A DNA stretch of 64,000 nt from Flavobacteria bacterium GWA2_35_26 (GTDB lineage Bacteria; Bacteroidota; Bacteroidia; Flavobacteriales; Flavobacteriaceae), in the NCBI GenBank assembly GCA_001800905.1, contig MGWH01000002.1:248001-312000 (forward strand), read 5' to 3'. Under the pieces are notes generated by a model. The model searched no databases, was not told the origin of the DNA, and saw only the letters and a program-made list of their open reading frames with translations. Position numbers and translations under genes: made by a program. Of the stretch, positions 44,883 to 54,511 are shown in pieces; position 1 is the first letter of the stretch, and the number at the start of each line of letters is the position of its first letter.

Positions 44883-46283
44883 ATGAATCGCTTTTCAAAT
44901 CTATTTTTAGTTTCACTATTGAGTGGAGCTGTCACTTTAAGTGCTTACAAACTGTTATTTGACCCAAATGGTTATTTTTCTAAAAACAAAGATGGATTAG
45001 TTACGGTTGCCAATGATTATTATGGTAAACGTGTGGGATTTTCTCCTGAAAATGTTGATTTCACTGAATCTGCAGAGAAAACCATCCATACTGTAGTCCA
45101 CGTGAAAAATGTTTCCCGAAGAACGATTTCTAACCCCATTATGGAATTCTTTTATGGCTATGGCGGTAGCCAACAACGCGAGCAAATTGGCACCGGATCT
45201 GGAGTTATCATTTCCGAAGATGGGTATATCGTTACTAACAATCACGTAATCAAAGATGCTACTGAGATTGAAATCACATTAAACAATAAAAAGTCGTACA
45301 AAGCCAAACTTATTGGTACCGACTCTAAAATGGATATCGCTTTGTTAAAAATCAATGCCGATGAAAAATTACCTTATACGGCTTTCGCCAATTCTGATTC
45401 GGTTAAAATAGGCGAATGGGTTTTGGCCGTTGGAAATCCCTACAACTTAACCTCAACCGTAACTGCTGGGATTGTTTCTGCCAAAGCACGAAATTTAGAC
45501 ACCAGCGGAATTCAATCCTTTATTCAAACTGACGCCGCAGTCAATCCCGGAAACAGTGGCGGTGCCTTAGTGAATACGCGTGGAGAATTAATTGGAATCA
45601 ATACCATGATTAGTTCTCCAACGGGAAGTTATACTGGGTATTCATTTGCAGTACCTTCGAATATTGCTAGAAAAATAATCGAAGATATAATGGAATATGG
45701 AAATGTACAACGTGGTATTCTTGGGGTTGAAGGTGGCGAATTGAACTCAAAATCATCCAAAGAATTAGGAATTTCTCAAACCGAAGGTTTTTATGTAAAT
45801 AAAGTAACGAAAAGATCTGGCGCTGAAAAAGCGGGACTTCAAAAAGGAGACGTCATCATAAAACTAGACAATCAATCGGTTGCAACTTTCGCTGATTTAT
45901 CTGGTTATATTAATACCAAACGCCCCAATGACAAAGTGGCCGTTACAATAATTCGAGAAGGGAAAAGTAAAGTTGTTCCTGTTATTTTAAGTAAAAACGA
46001 ATACTTTAATACCGAATTCAAAGGAATGGAATTGGAAAATATTGATAGTAATGATAAAAAAAGATTCCGATTGAATTACGGCGTTAAAATCAAATCGATA
46101 ACCAATGAAAATTTGAAAGCGTACGAAACGGAGCTATTAGGGAATATTATTCTTAGTATTGATAACATAAAGGCAACAGATATAGAATCGGTTGTAAAGC
46201 AACTGAACAATAAAGAAGAAAATCAGAGCATTCGCATTGAAATGATCAATCAAAATGGAGAAATATTTAGAATAATTATTTAA
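44883..46283 (+). CDS. HtrA/DegP-type periplasmic serine protease
   Basis: The 466-residue protease has a signal or anchor segment at 6-23 and the trypsin-like triad H121 (TNNHVIKDA), D151 (KMDIALLKI) and S225 (NPGNSGGALVN). Two PDZ regions follow: a well-defined PDZ1 (about 270-365, GVEGGEL to GYINTKRP) and a degenerate second one to the end (about 375-466). It degrades or refolds damaged envelope proteins. The start follows the TAaaTTTA box at 44846-44853 by about 30 bases. It ends at a bidirectional terminator shared with the convergent Lrp gene. Exact DegP versus DegQ class cannot be told. Confidence 0.93.
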   Translation: MNRFSNLFLVSLLSGAVTLSAYKLLFDPNGYFSKNKDGLVTVANDYYGKRVGFSPENVDFTESAEKTIHTVVHVKNVSRRTISNPIMEFFYGYGGSQQREQIGTGSGVIISEDGYIVTNNHVIKDATEIEITLNNKKSYKAKLIGTDSKMDIALLKINADEKLPYTAFANSDSVKIGEWVLAVGNPYNLTSTVTAGIVSAKARNLDTSGIQSFIQTDAAVNPGNSGGALVNTRGELIGINTMISSPTGSYTGYSFAVPSNIARKIIEDIMEYGNVQRGILGVEGGELNSKSSKELGISQTEGFYVNKVTKRSGAEKAGLQKGDVIIKLDNQSVATFADLSGYINTKRPNDKVAVTIIREGKSKVVPVILSKNEYFNTEFKGMELENIDSNDKKRFRLNYGVKIKSITNENLKAYETELLGNIILSIDNIKATDIESVVKQLNNKEENQSIRIEMINQNGEIFRIII

Positions 46284-46301
46284 ATTATTTCTTAATTGTA
46301 C

Positions 46302-46331
46302 AAAAGCCGACTTAAAATAAGTCGGCTTTTT
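46302..46331. terminator. Bidirectional terminator between htrA and the Lrp gene
   Basis: Perfect arms AAAAGCCGACTTA and TAAGTCGGCTTTT around AAA lie between two convergent genes, with T runs on both strands. Confidence 0.9.
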
Positions 46332-46796
46332 TTAGTTTATTGGAATAACCGTAGTGGTCTTCACCTCCGAAATTATAAAGAAACTATTAATCAAAGATAC
46401 TTCTGGCAAAACGGAAAGTTTTTGTTGGTGAAAATGATGGTAACTATCCATATCAGGTAACACCACTTTGAGTAGGTAATCAAAATTTCCAGAAACAAAA
46501 TTACATTCGATTACTTCGGGCATATTCAAAATCGAAGCATTAAATCCTTCCGACACATCATGGGTTTGCTTCACTAAAGTAACCTGACAATAGACCGTTA
46601 GATGCATTCCTAGTTTCTTTTTATTCAGAATGGAAACGTATTTTTCAATTATCCCTTCATTTTTCAAACGTTTTACTCTATCGTGAACTGGGGTCAACGA
46701 TAAATTAATCTTATTCGAAATGTCTTTAAGGGTTAAATGAGCATCTTCTTGTAGTAAACGAAGAATTTTTTTGTCAATAGCATCAATAGTAATCAT
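46332..46796 (-). CDS. Lrp/AsnC family regulator, divergent from ald
   Basis: The 154-residue regulator has an N-terminal HTH (IDKKILRLLQEDAHLTLKDIS, then LSLTPVHDRVKRLKNEGIIEKY) and a C-terminal RAM/AsnC effector domain (AVYCQVTL-like VYCQVTLVK, FVSGNFDYLLKVV). The start is the ATG at 46796, since the earlier codon at 46805 is a TTG in poor context. It is divergent from alanine dehydrogenase over about 200 bases. In many bacteria an Lrp-like regulator controls ald in response to alanine, so that is the inferred target. A TATATTTG box at 46887-46894 (minus) may be its promoter. Confidence 0.9.
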   Translation of the reverse strand: MITIDAIDKKILRLLQEDAHLTLKDISNKINLSLTPVHDRVKRLKNEGIIEKYVSILNKKKLGMHLTVYCQVTLVKQTHDVSEGFNASILNMPEVIECNFVSGNFDYLLKVVLPDMDSYHHFHQQKLSVLPEVSLINSFFIISEVKTTTVIPIN

Positions 46797-46955
46797 AACC
46801 AGCAATATATAAGTTGATCAAATAAATGAAACGATTATTTTTCTTTTAGACTTCAAAAAACAAAACACAAAAAGAATAATAATACACAAATATACAATAT
46901 AAAAGAAAATATTTCTTATTTAAGTGGCTAAATACCATAATTTTTCCTTTATGCC

Positions 46956-46963
46956 TACATTTG
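46956..46963 (+). promoter_or_regulatory. Promoter -7 box (TACATTTG) of ald
   Basis: An exact TAnnTTTG match, 37 bases before the ald ATG, in the divergent region with the Lrp gene. No TTG occurs at a normal -33 spacing, which would fit an activator-dependent promoter. Confidence 0.55.
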
Positions 46964-47000
46964 ATATTGTAAAATAATTCTAACTTAATAATTACTACTC

Positions 47001-48113
47001 ATGATAATAGGTGTTCCAAAAGAAATTAAAAACAACGAAAATCGTGTAGCCCTAACGCCTGCAGGTGTGGCTGAATTCAAAAAGCACGGACATGTGATTT
47101 ATGTTCAAGCTAGTGCTGGTGAAAATAGTGGTTTTAACGATAGCGCTTACGCCAATGCAGGGGCAATCATATTACCCACTATTGAAGCCGTATATGATAT
47201 TGCGGAAATGATTGTTAAGGTCAAAGAACCAATCGCATCAGAATACCCTTTGATTAAAAAAGACCAATTACTATTTACCTATTTCCATTTTGCTTCATCA
47301 GAGGCATTAACCAAAGCCATGATCGAACGTGATGCGGTTTGTTTGGCGTATGAAACTGTTGAAAAATCAGATCGCAGTTTGCCTTTACTCGTTCCTATGT
47401 CGGAAGTAGCAGGAAGAATGTCGATTCAAGAAGGGGCAAAATATTTAGAAAAACCTATGCAAGGAAAAGGAATCCTTTTAGGAGGAGTTCCAGGTGTTAA
47501 TCCTGCGAAAGTAGTAGTTTTAGGTGGAGGAATTGTAGGAACTCAAGCAGCAAAAATGGCTGCAGGTTTGGGTGCCAAAGTAACTATTATGGATGTGAGT
47601 TTAGCTCGTTTGCGTTTTCTATCAGATATCATGCCTGCCAATGTAACAACTTTAATGTCCAATCATTATAACATTTGCGAAGCTATTGCTGATGCCGATC
47701 TTGTAATTGGAGCTGTTTTAATTCCGGGTGCTAAAGCGCCTCATTTAATTACAAAAGACATGTTGAAGTTGATGAGTCCAGGAACTGTTGTGGTTGACGT
47801 AGCCGTAGATCAAGGAGGCTGTATTGCAACTTGCACTCCAACTACTCACGAAGATCCAACTTTCGTTATCGACGGAATTGTTCATTATTGCGTAGCTAAT
47901 ATGCCAGGAGCAGTGCCTTACACTTCAACTTTGGCTTTGACCAATGCTACTTTGCCCTATGCTTTACAACTGGCTAACAAAGGTTGGAAAAAAGCCTGTA
48001 ATGAGAACGAAGAGTTGAAAAAAGGATTAAACATTGCCAATGGTAAAATTGTATACAAAGGAGTGGCTGACGCTTGGGGATTGCCATTTGAAGATGTAGC
48101 CAGTATTTTATAA
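47001..48113 (+). CDS. ald: Alanine dehydrogenase
   Basis: The 370-residue enzyme oxidises L-alanine to pyruvate and ammonia with NAD+. It begins MIIGVPKEIKNNENRVALTPAGV, has the Rossmann motif VVLGGGIVGTQAAKMAAGLGA (about 170-190), KVKEPIASEYPL with the pyruvate-binding lysine, and VVDVAVDQGGC. ENRVALTP and MPGAVPYTSTLALTNAT are diagnostic for Ald over pyridine nucleotide transhydrogenase. Its partners by position are the divergent Lrp regulator and the convergent amino acid permease, so the cluster probably handles alanine use. Confidence 0.96.
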   Translation: MIIGVPKEIKNNENRVALTPAGVAEFKKHGHVIYVQASAGENSGFNDSAYANAGAIILPTIEAVYDIAEMIVKVKEPIASEYPLIKKDQLLFTYFHFASSEALTKAMIERDAVCLAYETVEKSDRSLPLLVPMSEVAGRMSIQEGAKYLEKPMQGKGILLGGVPGVNPAKVVVLGGGIVGTQAAKMAAGLGAKVTIMDVSLARLRFLSDIMPANVTTLMSNHYNICEAIADADLVIGAVLIPGAKAPHLITKDMLKLMSPGTVVVDVAVDQGGCIATCTPTTHEDPTFVIDGIVHYCVANMPGAVPYTSTLALTNATLPYALQLANKGWKKACNENEELKKGLNIANGKIVYKGVADAWGLPFEDVASIL

Positions 48114-48133
48114 AATCAAATTTTGTCAATCAT

Positions 48134-48167
48134 AAAAAAGCCGTCTTGAAATTAAGACGGCTTTTTT
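48134..48167. terminator. Bidirectional terminator between ald and the permease gene
   Basis: Perfect 14-base arms AAAAAAGCCGTCTT and AAGACGGCTTTTTT around a 6-base loop. Confidence 0.9.
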
Positions 48168-48174
48168 ATTTCAA

Positions 48175-49584
48175 TTACTCTTTAGGTTTAGTCGCATAAT
48201 ATATTGGGATTCCTGTTAGCATAATCAACACTCCCCAACCACAAGTGGAAAATTTAGTAATCAATAAGGAAATACAAACTGCAGAAGCAATTACAATATA
48301 TACCAAAGGTAAGATTGGATATCCAAAAGCCTTATAAGGACGTTCAGCTTCAGGCATTTTTTTGCGAAGCATGAAAATTCCATAGATCGTTAGAATGTAA
48401 AATATTAACACAATAATGATCACAAAATCTAATAAATCACCATATTTTCCAGTCAAGCATAAAACGGAAGACCAGACACATTGTACCCAAAGCGCCCATT
48501 CAGGAACACTTGCAGAATTTAGATTAGCAGCTTTTTTTAAGAACAAACCATCTTTGGCCATGGTGTAATATACTCTTGCTCCTGCCATAATCAAACCGTT
48601 GTTACATGCGAAGGTAGAAATCATAATCATTATGGCTATGATGATAGTTCCCATATCGCCAAAAGTATATTGAGAGGCTACCACAGCTACTCTATCCGAT
48701 TTAGCTGTAGCAATCTCATCTAATGGAATTACTGCCAAATACATCAAATTAGTCAAAACATAAATAACAGTAACAATAAAAGTTCCTAGAAACAAACTCA
48801 AACCAACATTGCGTTTTGGATTCTTAATTTCGCCTGCTATAAAGGTAACACCATTCCAAGCATCACTTGAAAATAATGATCCCACCATAGCTGCAGAAAT
48901 ACCCGTCAATAAAGCGGTTCCACCAATTGGCAACCATGAACCAGTCTCTGCATTGAAGGAACGCGTGTTCCAAGCATCAGACCAGTTGGCGTTCCAAACT
49001 TCGGCTTTAGCAGCCAATAAAAATCCGAAAATAATCAAGCCGAATAAAGACAGAATTTTAATTACAGTTAAAACCGTTTGTAATGTTTTGCTGTTTTTAA
49101 CCCCTCTACTATTTACATAAGTAAGTAATACTATCGTAACAATAGAAACAATTTGCGCTGCATTCAATTTAAATGTCCCTAAATCAAATAGTATATTCTC
49201 ATCACTCAAAGAAGGAATTAAATAGGCGGCAAATTTTGAAAAACCTACACCTACAGCAGCTATAGTACCGGTTTGAATCACGGCAAAGAAACTCCATCCG
49301 TATAAAAATGCAATTAATTTATTATAGGCTTCTTTTAAATATACATATTGGCCTCCTGCTTTTGGAAACATTGCACTCAACTCACCATAACTCACTGCTG
49401 CTATCATCGTAATTAATCCTGAGATTAACCAAATCAAAGTCAGCCAGCCTGCCGAACCTACTTGCCTAGCTATATCTGCACTTACAATGAATATTCCAGA
49501 TCCAATCATTGATCCTACGACCAACATGGTTCCGTCTAACAATCCTAATTCACGCTTAAAATCTTCTGATTGATTTTCTTTCAT
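48175..49584 (-). CDS. APC-family amino acid permease (LAT-like)
   Basis: The 469-residue inner-membrane protein has about twelve hydrophobic helices. Helix 1 carries the substrate-binding GSMIGSGIFI motif of the APC superfamily, followed by GGQYVYLKEAYNKLIAFLYGW and ARVYYTMAKDGLF, which point to the LAT/SteT-like group of neutral and aromatic amino acid transporters. Position beside ald suggests alanine or a similar neutral amino acid as substrate, but this is an inference from context. It has its own promoter region (TATCTTTA at 49611-49618, minus strand) and shares a terminator with ald. Confidence 0.9.
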   Translation of the reverse strand: MKENQSEDFKRELGLLDGTMLVVGSMIGSGIFIVSADIARQVGSAGWLTLIWLISGLITMIAAVSYGELSAMFPKAGGQYVYLKEAYNKLIAFLYGWSFFAVIQTGTIAAVGVGFSKFAAYLIPSLSDENILFDLGTFKLNAAQIVSIVTIVLLTYVNSRGVKNSKTLQTVLTVIKILSLFGLIIFGFLLAAKAEVWNANWSDAWNTRSFNAETGSWLPIGGTALLTGISAAMVGSLFSSDAWNGVTFIAGEIKNPKRNVGLSLFLGTFIVTVIYVLTNLMYLAVIPLDEIATAKSDRVAVVASQYTFGDMGTIIIAIMIMISTFACNNGLIMAGARVYYTMAKDGLFLKKAANLNSASVPEWALWVQCVWSSVLCLTGKYGDLLDFVIIIVLIFYILTIYGIFMLRKKMPEAERPYKAFGYPILPLVYIVIASAVCISLLITKFSTCGWGVLIMLTGIPIYYATKPKE

Positions 49585-49679
49585 ACTTATTGTTTTAGTT
49601 TTTGGTTGGTTAAAGATATACTTTTTTTCAAAAAACGAGTTTTTGAAAGTAAAATAAACAACCCATACGTTATATAATA

Positions 49680-49706
49680 AAAAACTCCTCTAATTGAGGA
49701 GTTTTT
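49680..49706 (-). terminator. Terminator after the LysM-NlpC/P60 gene
   Basis: Arms AAAAACTCCTC and GAGGAGTTTTT around TAATT, 9 bases after the stop codon, with T5 on the minus strand. Confidence 0.88.
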
Positions 49707-49714
49707 ATCTTTTC

Positions 49715-51166
49715 TTATTGTTGTAATACCCTATTGATTTGAGTAAAATTTTTCTCGTAATATTTCTCTTTGGTAGAAGATATAATGACACCGCCGTGAG
49801 TAGCAGAGTGTATGAATCGAATCTCGCCCTCGTTAACTTCGACAACCATTCCCACATGATTAATCTGATGACCTCCCCTAGTTTTGAAGAAAATCAAATC
49901 GCCCTTTTGAGCCTGATTTACATCTATAACAGTTCCAATTGTAGCCATTTCATGGGAAGATCTTGGCAATTTAATATCCAATGAACTAAAAGTAGCATAC
50001 ATTAAGCCCGAACAATCAAAACCATTTTTGGTAGTTCCTCCAGATCGATAACCAATTCCTAAATTATCCGATGCCATACGAATCAATTCATCCGCAAGCT
50101 CTTCATTGGTATTCCATTTGGCAAGACTAGTTGCAATAGTCAAATTATCCTTATTTTCTTCAGTTTCTGAATTTTCTTTATTCACTGTTGCAACAACAGC
50201 TTCCTGAATCAATTTAGCACCCGAAATATTTAATTTGGCACCAACGTATAGATTTTTGACTATGTTTGGATTTTGAGCTTCTAAATCGGCTACCGAAATA
50301 CCATACTTTTTAGCAATTCCAAATTTAGTTTCTTTCGCCAGTACTTCGTGAGTAACAGTTGCTGCATTTTCTTCAATTGCCTCTTTATTTATTACTACTA
50401 TTGCTTCTTTGGCTTTTTCTTTAACCTCTATTTTTATTGGAGATACCACCTCAGCTTGTTTAACGATTGGCAGACTCACTTCTGTTACCTCTTTTACAGG
50501 AATTCGAATTTTTTGACCCGCTTTAAGCGCTTCGTTTTCCAATATCGGATTGGCTGTATCTAAATCAGCTACTGTGATTCCGTATTGTTTTGCTATCCCA
50601 AATTTAGTTTCTGAAGGCAAAACTTCGTGTGTTAGAGTTGCTGTTGTAAGAACAACAGATTCAGCAGTGCTCTTTATTTTTTTTTCGTTTAGAAATACCT
50701 CTTTTTTAGAATCCGCTTTTGGTGTTTCTTTCTTTGACAGTGTTCCATTTGAAATGACTTTAGTCGGAATTATAATTTTTTGACCTGCCTTTAAGCCTGT
50801 TTCAGCCAATTCTGGGTTCGCAACATTAAGTTCCTCAAGAGAAATTTCATATTGTTTTGCAATTCCGAATAAAGTTTCTTTTGGTTGTACTTCGTGCGTA
50901 GTCTCAAGAGTAGCAACCTTTGATTGTACTTTAGATTTTATACCTTTTGAACTCGCTCTTGGAATTAAAATGATAGATTCCAATTTCAGTGTCCGACTAC
51001 AATCTGGGTTGAGTTCATAAATAGCACTCGGCTCCACTTGGTATTTCTGAGCAATAGCAGAAACTGTTTCGCCTTTTTTTACTGTATGTTTAATCAGTTT
51101 TTCTTGAGAAAAAACATTCGTAAAATTGATGAATGCTAATATAAAAAGTAGTTTGTAGTATTTCAT
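49715..51166 (-). CDS. Four-LysM NlpC/P60 peptidoglycan endopeptidase
   Basis: The 483-residue exported hydrolase has a signal peptide ending VFSQ. Four LysM domains follow: HTVKKGETVSAIAQKYQV, HEVQPKETLFGIAKQYEI, HEVLPSETKFGIAKQYGI and HEVLAKETKFGIAKKYGI, each closed by a GQKI-type strand. The catalytic NlpC/P60 domain lies at about 355-483 with C385 (NGFDCSGLMY), H437 (INHVGMVV) and likely H453. It cleaves peptide stems of peptidoglycan. LysM repeats 2 to 4 are more alike than repeat 1, suggesting internal duplication. A long 5' UTR (about 85 bases from the box at 51253) precedes it. Confidence 0.94.
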   Translation of the reverse strand: MKYYKLLFILAFINFTNVFSQEKLIKHTVKKGETVSAIAQKYQVEPSAIYELNPDCSRTLKLESIILIPRASSKGIKSKVQSKVATLETTHEVQPKETLFGIAKQYEISLEELNVANPELAETGLKAGQKIIIPTKVISNGTLSKKETPKADSKKEVFLNEKKIKSTAESVVLTTATLTHEVLPSETKFGIAKQYGITVADLDTANPILENEALKAGQKIRIPVKEVTEVSLPIVKQAEVVSPIKIEVKEKAKEAIVVINKEAIEENAATVTHEVLAKETKFGIAKKYGISVADLEAQNPNIVKNLYVGAKLNISGAKLIQEAVVATVNKENSETEENKDNLTIATSLAKWNTNEELADELIRMASDNLGIGYRSGGTTKNGFDCSGLMYATFSSLDIKLPRSSHEMATIGTVIDVNQAQKGDLIFFKTRGGHQINHVGMVVEVNEGEIRFIHSATHGGVIISSTKEKYYEKNFTQINRVLQQ

Positions 51167-51252
51167 TACGTCTTTAATTTTACTCTCAATTCTTGTGAAA
51201 TAATATTTAATTATCCATTATTAATGAAACAGAGAGTTTATTTCAAGGAGTA

Positions 51253-51260
51253 CAAAGGTA
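51253..51260 (-). promoter_or_regulatory. Promoter -7 box (TACCTTTG) of the LysM-NlpC/P60 gene
   Basis: Exact TAnnTTTG on the minus strand about 87 bases before the ATG. A TTA lies 17 bases upstream. The 256-base gap to acnB otherwise holds only AT-rich sequence and the acnB terminator. Confidence 0.5.
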
Positions 51261-51370
51261 GCCTTTTTAACCATTAATAAAGTTAAAGCATTTATAAAAT
51301 TGAAAAGAACAGTAGTTATAACCTATTAAAAACGACCTTTTTGACAATGAAAATAAATTACCCATAAACA

Positions 51371-51400
51371 AAAAAGCCTAAGTTTTTACTTAGGCTTTTT
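51371..51400 (-). terminator. Terminator after acnB
   Basis: Arms AAAAAGCCTAAGT and ACTTAGGCTTTTT around TTTT, 22 bases after the acnB stop. Confidence 0.88.
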
Positions 51401-51422
51401 AATATATAATACTATTAGTTTG

Positions 51423-54212
51423 TTATCTAACTAACAATTTATGTGGCGGAGCAAACTTGGTTAAGTTAATTCCTTCCACTGCTTTTTTGTATTCTTCTAT
51501 CGAAGGTGTTCTTCCTAAAACAGTAGATAAAACAACTACTGGAGTAGAAGAAAGTAGTGACTCTCCTTTTTTCTCAGCCGTATCTTCTACTACTCTACCT
51601 TGGAATAAACGAGTAGATGTTGCCATAACCGTATCCCCTTTAGACGCCTTTTCTTGGTTACCCATACAAAGGTTACATCCTGGACGCTCTAAATACAACA
51701 TGTTTTCATACTCAGTACGTGCAGCGCCTTTTGGAGCGTTATCATCAAATTCAAAACCTGAATATTTACGTAACACATCCCAATCACCTTCTGCTTTCAA
51801 TTCATCAACAATATTATAGGTTGGTGGTGCAACTACTAAAGGTGCTTTAAAGACTACTTTACCTTCATGTTTCTCAATGTTTTTAAGCATTTGTGCCAAT
51901 ATTTTCATATCGCCTTTGTGCACCATACAAGAACCAATGAATCCTAAGTCTACTGTTTTAGTTCCTCCGTAGAAAGACAATGGACGAATAGTATCATGAG
52001 TATATCGTTTAGAAACATCTTTGTTATTTACATCTGGATCCGCAATCATCGGTTCGATGATGACATCCAAATCTACCTCTAATTCGGCGTAATATTTCGC
52101 ATTAGCATCAGGACGTAAAGCTGGTTTATCACCGGTTTTAATTTCCTCAATTCTTTTATTTGCTTTATTGATAAGACCTTGAAGTACTTGATTAGCATTG
52201 TCCATTCCTTTATCAATCATGATTTGGATTCTACCTTTAGCAATTTCCAACGAATCAATTAAGGTATCATCTTCTGATATACAGATAGATGCTTTTGCTT
52301 TCATTTCAGCAGACCAGTCAGTGAAAGTAAATGCTTGATCGGCAGTTAATGTTCCAATATGCACTTCAATAATTCGACCTTGGAATACATTTTCTCCTCC
52401 AAATTTGTGTAGCATTTGCGCCTGAGTAGCATGCACCACATCACGGAAATCCATGTATTCTTTCATGGTTCCTTTGAACGTTACTTTAACTGATTCTGGG
52501 ATTGGCATTGAAGCCTCTCCAGTAGCTAAAGCCAATGCCACCGTACCAGAGTCAGCTCCAAAAGCAACTCCTTTAGACATTCTGGTATGTGAATCACCAC
52601 CAATAATGATAGCCCATTCATCAATCGTAATATCGTTAAGTACTTTATGGATAACGTCAGTCATTGGGTGATACACTCCTTTTGGATCACGAGCTGTGAT
52701 TAATCCAAAATCATTCATGAATTGCATCAATTTAGGAATATTAGCTTGCGCTTTTTTGTCCCAAACCGAAGCAGTATGACATCCAGATTGGTAGGCTCCA
52801 TCAACAATTGGCGAAATTACTTTAGCTGCCATCGATTCTAATTCTTGAGCAGTCATCAATCCGGTAGTATCTTGTGAACCAACAATGTTTACTTCAACAC
52901 GAACATCAGAACCAGCATGTAATACTTTTCCTGGTGTTGTTCCAACAGCATTTTTGTTGAAGATTTTCTCCACTGCAGTTAACCCTTGACCATCGTTTGT
53001 TACTTCTTTCGAAGGAGCAAAAACAGTTGGAATATCGATTCCTAAAACTTTACAAGCGAATGTTTGGATTTTTTTACCAAATACAATGGCATACGAACCG
53101 CCTGCTTTGATAAATTCAATTTTTTGTGGAGTGAATGATTTTGATAAGTCAATCAATTCTTGATCACCGTTATATAATTTTTTAGCTTTCGTATTGATAG
53201 TTAATACCGTTCCTGTAGCAACAGAATATACTTGCTCTAAAATAGGATCTCCATTTTCATCACGAACTAGCTCACCATTAGTATCCGTTTTCTTCACCCA
53301 GTTTTTCAAATCAATTCCAATACCACCTGTAACATCTACAGTAGTAAGAAAAATTGGCGAAATACCATTTGTTCCACCTACAATTGGAGCAATATTTACA
53401 AACGGAATATAAGGGCTTGCTTTTTTCCCAGTCCAAAGTGCTACGTTATTCACCCCTGACATTCTAGAAGACCCCACTCCCATTGTTCCTTTCTCAGCAA
53501 TCAACATCACACTTTTGTCTGGATGTTGCGCTTGAAGCGCTTGAATCTCTTCTTGAGCTTGAGGAGTGATCATACATTTACCATGCAATTCACGGTCTGA
53601 ACGAGAGTGTGCTTGATTTCCAGGAGATAATAAATCAGTTGAGATATCACCTTCTCCAGCAATAAAAGTTACTACGTTAATCTCCTCAGGCATTTCTGGC
53701 AAATTTGTAAAAAATTCCGCTTTTGCGTAGCTTTCTAAAATGTCTTTTGCAGTAGCATTGCCATTTGTATAAGCTTCTTTCAAACGTGCTGTATCAGCAT
53801 CATAAAGATAGACTTGTGTTTTAAGAACATCTGAAGCTTGTTTTGCAATAGCCACATCATTCCCTAAAGCCAAATCAAGTAGCACTTCAATAGAAGTACC
53901 CCCTTTCATGTGTGACAATAATTCAAATGCAAAAGCAGCTGTGATTTCACTCACCGCTTCTTTACCAAGAATAATATCTTTTAAGAAATACGCTTTTTTA
54001 CCAGCCGCACTCGTAGTTCCAGGAAGTGTATTGTAGATGAAAAAATTAAGACTATCTTTTCTATTTGGGTTGTTTGTGTCTTTGATTTGCGCTATAATTT
54101 CACTTAGTAAATCTGCGCTATCAATTGGTTTTGGATGCAATCCTTGACCTTTTCTTTCTTCAATCTCTTTAATGTATTCGTTATAAAGATTCATTGCATT
54201 ATCAATAGCCAT
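51423..54212 (-). CDS. acnB: Aconitate hydratase B
   Basis: The 929-residue enzyme isomerises citrate and isocitrate in the TCA cycle and in many bacteria also hydrates 2-methylaconitate in propionate use. It has the AcnB order: an N-terminal HEAT-like domain (about 1-160), then the swivel domain and the Fe-S core. The Fe-S cysteines are in GCHTASVWDKKA and PGCNLCMGNQEKASKGD. DSHTRMSKGVAFGADSG and GAARTEYENM are diagnostic. The length is slightly longer than E. coli AcnB (865). It is a single-gene unit with its own terminator. The methylisocitrate role would fit the mutAB pathway but is not shown. Confidence 0.95.
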   Translation of the reverse strand: MAIDNAMNLYNEYIKEIEERKGQGLHPKPIDSADLLSEIIAQIKDTNNPNRKDSLNFFIYNTLPGTTSAAGKKAYFLKDIILGKEAVSEITAAFAFELLSHMKGGTSIEVLLDLALGNDVAIAKQASDVLKTQVYLYDADTARLKEAYTNGNATAKDILESYAKAEFFTNLPEMPEEINVVTFIAGEGDISTDLLSPGNQAHSRSDRELHGKCMITPQAQEEIQALQAQHPDKSVMLIAEKGTMGVGSSRMSGVNNVALWTGKKASPYIPFVNIAPIVGGTNGISPIFLTTVDVTGGIGIDLKNWVKKTDTNGELVRDENGDPILEQVYSVATGTVLTINTKAKKLYNGDQELIDLSKSFTPQKIEFIKAGGSYAIVFGKKIQTFACKVLGIDIPTVFAPSKEVTNDGQGLTAVEKIFNKNAVGTTPGKVLHAGSDVRVEVNIVGSQDTTGLMTAQELESMAAKVISPIVDGAYQSGCHTASVWDKKAQANIPKLMQFMNDFGLITARDPKGVYHPMTDVIHKVLNDITIDEWAIIIGGDSHTRMSKGVAFGADSGTVALALATGEASMPIPESVKVTFKGTMKEYMDFRDVVHATQAQMLHKFGGENVFQGRIIEVHIGTLTADQAFTFTDWSAEMKAKASICISEDDTLIDSLEIAKGRIQIMIDKGMDNANQVLQGLINKANKRIEEIKTGDKPALRPDANAKYYAELEVDLDVIIEPMIADPDVNNKDVSKRYTHDTIRPLSFYGGTKTVDLGFIGSCMVHKGDMKILAQMLKNIEKHEGKVVFKAPLVVAPPTYNIVDELKAEGDWDVLRKYSGFEFDDNAPKGAARTEYENMLYLERPGCNLCMGNQEKASKGDTVMATSTRLFQGRVVEDTAEKKGESLLSSTPVVVLSTVLGRTPSIEEYKKAVEGINLTKFAPPHKLLVR

Positions 54213-54246
54213 AATATAGAGGGTATTTGTGTTTTTATATGTTAAG

Positions 54247-54254
54247 CAAATTTA
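54247..54254 (-). promoter_or_regulatory. Promoter -7 box (TAAATTTG) of acnB
   Basis: Exact TAnnTTTG on the minus strand, 34 bases before the acnB ATG. The rest of the 299-base gap to the SurA-like gene is AT-rich without a gene and ends with the terminator of that gene. Confidence 0.5.
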
Positions 54255-54448
54255 GAAATTAAAGCCGAGATTTAAAAATAATTTAATAAAACTAGCCTTG
54301 TTGCTGATTATTATTATAAAATAACAAATGAGAGTTAAATTATTTACCAAAACAATAATTTAACCAAGTAAATACTAAATAATTAACAAAATAATTACAA
54401 AATTTTACAATCAATAATATCCAAATTAAAAAAAGGATTTAAAAACAA

Positions 54449-54490
54449 AAAGAGTTAGCAAAATGAATTTGATTTCATTAAGCTAACTCT
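54449..54490 (-). terminator. Terminator after the SurA-like gene
   Basis: Long arms AGAGTTAGC and GCTAACTCT, with inner AATGAA/TTCATT pairing, are followed on the minus strand by T-rich sequence. Confidence 0.8.
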
Positions 54491-54511
54491 CTATGGAATT
54501 ATTTGAAAAAT

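Noticed and set aside
50200..51120. DNA repeats in the LysM gene as a CRISPR-like array
   Set aside because: The repeats are in frame, diverged, and encode LysM domains.
54213..54511. Small RNA or tRNA in the acnB-SurA gap
   Set aside because: I see only AT-rich sequence, the acnB promoter and a terminator; no cloverleaf or conserved tRNA ends.
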